Positions 37,496 through 41,542 of a DNA stretch of 41,542 nucleotides are shown here, one piece after another. How positions within the stretch are numbered: the stretch's first letter is position 1; each line of letters begins with the position of its first letter. The stretch spans positions 1 through 41,542 of the forward strand of contig CAUEMA010000019.1 in assembly GCA_959018755.1 (NCBI GenBank), written 5' to 3'. Position numbers and translations under genes: made by a program. The notes under the pieces are model-generated. The model was not told the origin of the DNA, searched no databases, and saw only the letters and a list, made by a program, of their open reading frames with translations. Origin of the DNA: an uncultured Collinsella sp. GTDB lineage: Bacteria; Actinomycetota; Coriobacteriia; Coriobacteriales; Coriobacteriaceae.

Positions 37496-38704
37496 ATGAA
37501 CTCGGAGCAAAGGCGGGCCGCACGCCGGAAGCGCCGCGAGGAGAAGCGCGCCAGGGCCAAGGCCGAGCGCGTCAAGGCGTGCACCCTTGAGACGGTGGCC
37601 GACCTCAACAGCCTGTGCAAGGCTTCCAAGCAGGCCGCGCGTGGCGTCATGTGGAAGGCCTCGACGCAGCGGTACATGAAGGACTACCTGCGAAACGCCG
37701 TGAAATCGCGCCAAGACCTTTTGGAGGGCCGCGACATATGCCGGGGTTTCATCCGCTTCGACCTGTGGGAGCGCGGCAAGCTGCGCCACATCAGTGCAGT
37801 GCACTTCCCCGAGCGCGTGGTGCAGAAGTCGCTGTCCCAGAACGCCCTCGTGCCCGCGATAGTCCCCACGCTCATATCCGCGAACTCCGCCAACATCAAG
37901 GGGCGCGGCACCGACTACGCCCTTAAGCTGCTCAAGCGCCACCTGGCCGACCACTGGCGGCGGCATGGGCGCGAGGGCTACATACTGCTGGGCGACTTCT
38001 CCGACTACTTCGCGCGCATTGCCCACGAGCCGGTCAAGCGGCAGGTGGCCGACGCGCTGCTCGACCCGCGCGTGGTCGCCCTTGAGCACCGCCTGATAGA
38101 CGCGCAGGGCGAGGTGGGCCTGGGGCTGGGCAGCGAGCCGAACCAGATATGCGCGGTGGCGCACCCCAACCGCATCGACCACTACGTGGCCGAGATGCTG
38201 CGCCCCGAGGCCTACGGGCGCTACATGGACGACTTCTACCTGATCCACGAGAGCAAGGAATACCTCCAGGTGTGCCTGCTGCTGATAGAGCGCGAGTGCG
38301 CGAAGCTCGGCATCGCGCTGAACCAGCGCAAGACCCACGTGGTGAAGCTGACGCGCGGCTTCACGTGGCTGAAGAAGCGCGTCTTCTACACCGAGACGGG
38401 CCGCATCGTCATGAAGCCGTGCCGCGACTCCATCACGCGCGAGCGACGCAAGCTGAAGAAGATGGCCCGCATGGTGGCCGAGGGGGTCATGACGCCCGAG
38501 CAGGTGCAGCAGAGCTACCAGAGCTGGCGCGGCGGCATGGCTCACTTGGACGCGCACCGCAGCGTGCTGGCCATGGACGCGCTGTACCGCAGCCTGTTCG
38601 AAAATCTCGCGGGGGGGTTGCTCAATGCAGCCAAGCCCGAGAGACGATTCGGGCGGAACGCCCTCGCCATAGCGGAAGGGCGGCAACTCAAAACGGCGGC
38701 CTAG
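37496..38704 (+). CDS. DGR reverse transcriptase
   Basis: This 402-residue RT makes mutated cDNA from TR RNA. The palm motifs are LLGDFSDYFARI (Asp167), GLGLGSEPNQ (motif 4, 208-217) and GRYMDDFYLIH (Asp245/Asp246). The basic N-terminus (NSEQRRAARRKRREEKRARA) precedes fingers with RFDLWERGKLRHI. There is no maturase or HNH domain, so it is not a group II intron protein. The ATG at 37496 follows GGGGTG; a GTG at 37487 is also possible. The motif-4 LGSxxNQ is close to the DGR pattern. Confidence 0.93.
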   Translation: MNSEQRRAARRKRREEKRARAKAERVKACTLETVADLNSLCKASKQAARGVMWKASTQRYMKDYLRNAVKSRQDLLEGRDICRGFIRFDLWERGKLRHISAVHFPERVVQKSLSQNALVPAIVPTLISANSANIKGRGTDYALKLLKRHLADHWRRHGREGYILLGDFSDYFARIAHEPVKRQVADALLDPRVVALEHRLIDAQGEVGLGLGSEPNQICAVAHPNRIDHYVAEMLRPEAYGRYMDDFYLIHESKEYLQVCLLLIERECAKLGIALNQRKTHVVKLTRGFTWLKKRVFYTETGRIVMKPCRDSITRERRKLKKMARMVAEGVMTPEQVQQSYQSWRGGMAHLDAHRSVLAMDALYRSLFENLAGGLLNAAKPERRFGRNALAIAEGRQLKTAA

Positions 38705-38734
38705 ACGGGTCGAAAACGCAATAACCAAGACAGC

Positions 38735-38765
38735 GAAGGCGTGCTGCGGCGCGCCTTCTTTCTTC
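38735..38765 (+). terminator. Terminator after the RT gene
   Basis: gaaggcg (38735-38741) and cgccttc (38752-38758) form a 7-bp stem with a 10-base loop, followed by ttctttctt. It ends the DGR transcript. Confidence 0.7.
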
Positions 38766-38787
38766 GCGCCCGCCCAAACGGCCAGGC

Positions 38788-38796
38788 AATCTCACG
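38788..38796 (+). repeat. Intergenic repeat AATCTCACG, copy 3
   Basis: Same 9-mer as 17483 and 23603, here between the DGR terminator and the lysis module, followed by gcgctaatacgat. Confidence 0.5.
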
Positions 38797-38842
38797 GCGC
38801 TAATACGATGGCGGCACATTCCCCGATAAGGAAGGAGTCCGC

Positions 38843-39169
38843 ATGGACACTGAGGAAGACATGCCGCGCCCCGACGAGCTTCAAGACGGCACCGTGGCCG
38901 AGGTCAACGCCCTGCGCGACCTGCTGTCGCAGATCGGCGACCCCGACGCGGCGCACGACGCGGGCGTTATCGACGATGACGAGTACGTGGAGCGGAAGGC
39001 GCGAAAGCTCGCCTACACCTCCGCGCTCGCCGCCTACGCCAACGGCGAGGTGCCCGACCTCCCGGCGCTGCTCGAACAGATGCGCGAGCAGGCGTCCCAG
39101 CCGACGCAGACCGAGACCAACACGGCGAACATCGACTACTTGATGATGACCGTGGGAGGTGACCAGTAA
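38843..39169 (+). CDS. Hypothetical protein before XkdX, 108 residues
   Basis: This acidic protein with helical segments (ELQDGTVAEVNALRDLLSQI; EYVERKARKLAYTSALAAYA) and a flexible Gln/Thr tail resembles small tail-fibre assembly or baseplate proteins that precede XkdX in Gram-positive phages. AAGGAAGGAG is upstream. No function assigned. Confidence 0.62.
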   Translation: MDTEEDMPRPDELQDGTVAEVNALRDLLSQIGDPDAAHDAGVIDDDEYVERKARKLAYTSALAAYANGEVPDLPALLEQMREQASQPTQTETNTANIDYLMMTVGGDQ

Positions 39170-39339
39170 TGGCTACGAAGAAAACCGTTGAGCATTCCAA
39201 GCACTTCGCGAAGGTCAAGAAGTACTACGACCGAGGCCTTTGGAGCAAGGCGCGCGTCTACAAGGCTGTCGAGTGCAAGTGGATCACCGCCGACGAGTAC
39301 AGGGAAATCACCGGGAAAGAGTACGCGGAGGCCGAGTAA
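39169..39339 (+). CDS. XkdX-family protein
   Basis: The 56-residue product (MATKKTVEHSKHFAKVKKYY, then LWSKARVYKAVECKWITADE and YREITGKEY) shows the small XkdX family pattern: a YY-x-x-G-LW segment, an IT-x-x-EY segment and an ITG end. The role in phage is unknown. It overlaps both neighbours by one base. Confidence 0.82.
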   Translation: MATKKTVEHSKHFAKVKKYYDRGLWSKARVYKAVECKWITADEYREITGKEYAEAE

Positions 39340-39674
39340 TGGACATCGAGGCGGTAGCCCTCACGGCTTTCGTTTCGGGCCTCGTCGGCGCTATCGTCTC
39401 GGGCCTCGTGGCCGCGCTGAAGTCGCAAGGCAAGAAGGCCGTCGAGCGTTCCGAGGAAGAACGGGCCACCGACGAGGCCGTGAAGATGGGCATGCGGGCG
39501 CTTCTTTGGCGTGAGCTGAAGAACATCCACGAGCAGGCCGTCAAGCAGCACGGCCTCACGGTCGCCGACCGAAAGCACCTCGAAGGCGTCTACGCCGCCT
39601 ACCACAGGCTGGGCGGCAACGGCACGGGAACGCGCCTCTACACGGACGCGATGAATCAGCCAGTTATCGACTAG
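39339..39674 (+). CDS. Single-pass membrane protein, lysis region
   Basis: The 111-residue product has one N-terminal hydrophobic helix (FVSGLVGAIVSGLVAALKSQ) and a soluble helical domain ending LGGNGTGTRLYTDAMNQ. Such proteins lie beside holins in Gram-positive phages and may tune lysis. It could itself be a holin-like or tail-anchored protein. Confidence 0.65.
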   Translation: MDIEAVALTAFVSGLVGAIVSGLVAALKSQGKKAVERSEEERATDEAVKMGMRALLWRELKNIHEQAVKQHGLTVADRKHLEGVYAAYHRLGGNGTGTRLYTDAMNQPVID

Positions 39675-39686
39675 GAAGGAAACGAA

Positions 39687-39995
39687 ATGAGCGCAATCCA
39701 AGCAGCCCTGACCGTGGTGACGGTTCTAGTGGTTCCGTACCTCGTGCAGGCGATCAAGACCAAGGCCATGAGCGGCAACGCCGCCCGATGGGTCGCAATC
39801 GCGGTTTCCGCCCTGTGCGGCGCGCTGACCGCGATGGCGAACGGCATCCCGACCGACCCCAGCGCATGGGTGACTTCCATCTTCGCCTGCGTCGGCGGCG
39901 TGCAGGTGGCCTACGCCGCCTTCAAGGCCGTGGGCGTCACGTCGAAGTGGCTCGACTCCCTTCTGGCGCTCGGCGACGTGAAGAAGGAGGGCTAG
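39687..39995 (+). CDS. Holin
   Basis: The 102-residue product has three hydrophobic segments (ALTVVTVLVVPYLVQAI; WVAIAVSALCGALTAMA; VTSIFACVGGVQVAYAAF) and a short charged end. It precedes the endolysin, so it is the likely hole-former for its release. GGAAGGAAACG is upstream. Confidence 0.78.
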   Translation: MSAIQAALTVVTVLVVPYLVQAIKTKAMSGNAARWVAIAVSALCGALTAMANGIPTDPSAWVTSIFACVGGVQVAYAAFKAVGVTSKWLDSLLALGDVKKEG

Positions 39996-39997
39996 CC

Positions 39998-40057
39998 ATG
40001 GACGACGATACCTTCGAGGAGCTTAACGACGGGAGGGGCGACGATGACCAAGAGTAA
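39998..40057 (+). CDS. Possible 19-residue acidic peptide
   Basis: AAGAAGGAGG precedes an ATG encoding MDDDTFEELNDGRGDDDQE, whose end overlaps the amidase start by 14 bases. It may be a translational leader that tunes endolysin synthesis. Weak claim. Confidence 0.35.
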   Translation: MDDDTFEELNDGRGDDDQE

Positions 40058-41105
40058 TCTCTGCACCTACGCCAACATCACAGGCAACCGAAACAGCGGG
40101 CGCTCGGGCAACCGCGTTTGCAAGATCACGCCGCACTACATGGCGGCGCATTGGACAGGCAGGCAGTGCGCCGACTACTTCGCCGCCACCGCCCGCCAGG
40201 CAAGCTCGAACTACTGTATCGGCTACGACGGCGACATCGCGATGAGCGTAGACGAGGACGACCGAGCCTGGACTTCGGCCAGCAAGTGGAACGACGACCG
40301 CGCCATCACCATCGAGTGCGCCAACAACGCCGATTCCTCGCTCACCGACGCCACGTGGGCGGCGCTCGTCAGCCTGTGCGCCGACATCTGTCGCCGCTAC
40401 GGCTTCCGCCTCGCATATGACGGCACGCGCAACGCGACGCTCACCGAGCACCGCATGTTTTCCTCGACGGACTGCCCAGGCGCGTGGCTACATGCCCGCA
40501 TGGGCCAGCTCGCATCCGAGGTGAACACGATCCTCGACGGAGGCAGCGCCCCGACCGTCGCGCCGTCGGCCCCCGCATCGCAACCGAATGCCGACGGCAA
40601 GGAGGGCACGGGGTTCAACGGCACTTACCGCTGCGCGGTCGATTGCCTCAACGTGCGCGACGCGCCGTCGCTTTCAGGCTCCGTAGTCGCCTCCTACGGC
40701 AAGGGCGAGACGGTCAACCTCGACGACTGGTACTGCATCGCAGACGGCTACGTCTGGGGACGCTACACCAGCAACAGCGGCCATACGCGCTACATCGCCG
40801 TGGGCAAGCCCACAGGCGGATACGACCCGAACGACTTCCTCGTGCGTGATGGCACGGCGCGGGCACAGGCGGGTCACTCGGCCGGCACGTACCGCATCTG
40901 CGTCAATGCCCTGAACGTGCGCTCCGGCGCGGGTATCGGCTACTCGACCGTCGCAACCTACCATCGTGGGGAGACCGTGACGCTCGACGGCATGTTCGCA
41001 TCAGCCGACGGCTATGTTTGGGGCCGCTATACGGGCGGTTCCGGCTACAAGCGCTGGATCGCCGTGGAAACCGCCTCCGGCGAGAAGTACGCAGAGAAGG
41101 TGTAG
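40044..41105 (+). CDS. N-acetylmuramoyl-L-alanine amidase endolysin
   Basis: The protein has 353 residues. An amidase_2-type domain (about 25-165) has ITPHYMAAHWTG (His31/His36), NYCIGYDGDIAMSVDEDDRA, AITIECAN and TEHRMFSSTDCPG (His136, Cys144). Two bacterial SH3 domains follow at about 190-255 and 283-345, each with LNVR-A-S and a Y-VWGRYT-SG-TRWIAV-like strand. It cleaves the amide bond between glycan and stem peptide during lysis. GGGAGGGG precedes the start. Confidence 0.93.
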   Translation: MTKSNLCTYANITGNRNSGRSGNRVCKITPHYMAAHWTGRQCADYFAATARQASSNYCIGYDGDIAMSVDEDDRAWTSASKWNDDRAITIECANNADSSLTDATWAALVSLCADICRRYGFRLAYDGTRNATLTEHRMFSSTDCPGAWLHARMGQLASEVNTILDGGSAPTVAPSAPASQPNADGKEGTGFNGTYRCAVDCLNVRDAPSLSGSVVASYGKGETVNLDDWYCIADGYVWGRYTSNSGHTRYIAVGKPTGGYDPNDFLVRDGTARAQAGHSAGTYRICVNALNVRSGAGIGYSTVATYHRGETVTLDGMFASADGYVWGRYTGGSGYKRWIAVETASGEKYAEKV

Positions 41106-41108
41106 GCG

Positions 41109-41420
41109 ATGCCGTACCCAAGCCCTGCCGACGAAGACCGCAACGGCGGGTGCGGCCCGCTTGTGGCGGCGGTGATTCTGCTGCTCATCGTGTTTGCCGC
41201 CGCCTCGTGCGCCAGGCAGGCCATGGGGGCGCAGGACATGACGGTATCGCCCGCGCGAACCGATGGCCCGATTTACGATTTGCCGGATGGCGTGCATCAG
41301 GAAATCGTGTGCGATAAGCTCAACCGCGAGTACCTTCTGCTCACGACAGACGAGGGCGGCGTGTACCTCATGCCGTACCTCGACGAGCACGGTGACCAGG
41401 CGATTATGCCGCAAGCCTAG
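41109..41420 (+). CDS. Membrane-anchored DUF6440-like protein
   Basis: The protein has 103 residues. A hydrophobic helix (GPLVAAVILLLIVFAAASCA) follows a polar start, with a possible but imperfect lipoprotein cysteine (AASC). The C-terminal domain (IVCDKLNREYLLLTTDEGGV, YLMPYLDEHGDQ) fits DUF6440. It lies outside the lysis genes, next to attR, where lysogenic-conversion or exclusion genes are often found. Function unknown. Confidence 0.68.
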   Translation: MPYPSPADEDRNGGCGPLVAAVILLLIVFAAASCARQAMGAQDMTVSPARTDGPIYDLPDGVHQEIVCDKLNREYLLLTTDEGGVYLMPYLDEHGDQAIMPQA

Positions 41421-41479
41421 CGCGTGGTATCCTAAGTAGAACGATCGTCCCGAACGAGCAGATCTCGGTTCGAGAAGTT

Positions 41480-41514
41480 GTTCGAACGGGGCACCAACTT
41501 TAAAATGTTCGAAC
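41480..41514. repeat. gttcgaac palindromes flanking the attR core
   Basis: The 8-bp palindrome gttcgaac occurs at 41480-41487 and 41507-41514, on either side of ggggcacca. Inverted symmetry around a core is usual for serine integrase sites. Confidence 0.5.
41488..41496 (+). other. attR core candidate
   Basis: ggggcacca, identical to tRNA positions 47-55. Sequence to the left is phage-like and AT/GC mixed. Sequence to the right should be host DNA that originally followed the tRNA. Confidence 0.6.
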
Positions 41515-41542
41515 CCGCCGGATGTAAGGTCCGACGGGTTCG
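41510..41542 (+). terminator. Probable original host terminator of tRNA-Glu
   Basis: cgaacccgccgg and ccgacgggttcg form a 12-bp stem with one mismatch. Its T-tract, if any, lies beyond the window. It matches the phage-side hairpin at 69-101 in 26 of 33 bases. Confidence 0.5.

Noticed and set aside
37137..37499. Protein-coding frames across the TR and RT spacer
   Set aside because: They lack ribosome sites and read out of phase with the CLec frame. The DGR template role explains the sequence.
37496..38704. Group II intron or retron reverse transcriptase
   Set aside because: No maturase, HNH or intron RNA domains are present. The adjacent TR/VR pair and Avd-like gene identify a DGR.

Overview
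The window looks like a complete, or nearly complete, tailed-phage prophage of about 41.4 kb, integrated at the 3' end of a tRNA-Glu(UUC) gene. The DNA is GC-rich by eye, the genes are tightly packed with many 1-8 base overlaps, Shine-Dalgarno sequences are strong, and GTG/TTG starts are frequent. The gene content resembles siphophages of anaerobic gut bacteria: SPP1-type portal and head morphogenesis, gpE-type capsid, TP901-type tail, XkdX. A high-GC gut actinobacterium of the Eggerthella/Coriobacteriia type is my best guess for the host. That is an inference from composition and phage type, not a database result.

Layout. 1-1453: tRNA 3' half, attL-like core and a large serine integrase on the minus strand. 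1542-2391: lysogeny switch, with divergent repressor and Cro-like genes and three 15-bp operators. 2392-13554: early plus-strand operon with RusA, a DUF1351-like protein, Erf annealing protein, SSB, a replication initiator carrying a 12 x 12-bp iteron array inside its gene, a DnaC-type loader, an HNH-like protein, a DUF4406-like protein, many small Cys-rich or membrane proteins and a MazG-like protein. 13616-17478: an accessory cassette. Five minus-strand genes (including DUF2786 and DUF2958), several separated by GC-rich hairpins, diverge from an HTH regulator followed by a PAPS-reductase-like PP-loop enzyme. 17558-17659: a 33-residue Arg/Gly/Ser peptide gene between two hairpins. 17737-28267: packaging, head and connector genes, major tail protein and tail chaperone with a canonical -1 frameshift site. 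28661-36555: tape measure, tail, baseplate and fibre genes, ending in a C-type-lectin-like receptor-binding protein. 36417-38704: a complete diversity-generating retroelement (DGR). 38843-41105: XkdX, holin and amidase endolysin. 41109-41420: a membrane-anchored DUF6440-like protein. 41488-41542: attR-like core and a second tRNA-terminator-like hairpin.

The main system is the DGR. A 128-bp template repeat (TR, 37156-37283) and variable repeat (VR, 36417-36544) differ at 15 positions, and every difference lies at a template adenine. The order is target gene, Avd-like accessory gene, TR, reverse transcriptase. The VR is followed after 3 bp by a 16-bp perfect palindrome that the TR lacks. The inferred role is to diversify the tip of the tail receptor-binding protein.

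Other points of note: a head-morphogenesis protein fused to a RelA/SpoT-like synthetase domain with a possible immunity gene directly after it; the in-gene iteron array as a candidate origin; an integrase whose last codons and stop lie in the host tRNA, so that integration should change its C-terminus; and terminator-like hairpins at both ends suggesting the phage replaces the tRNA terminator it displaces.
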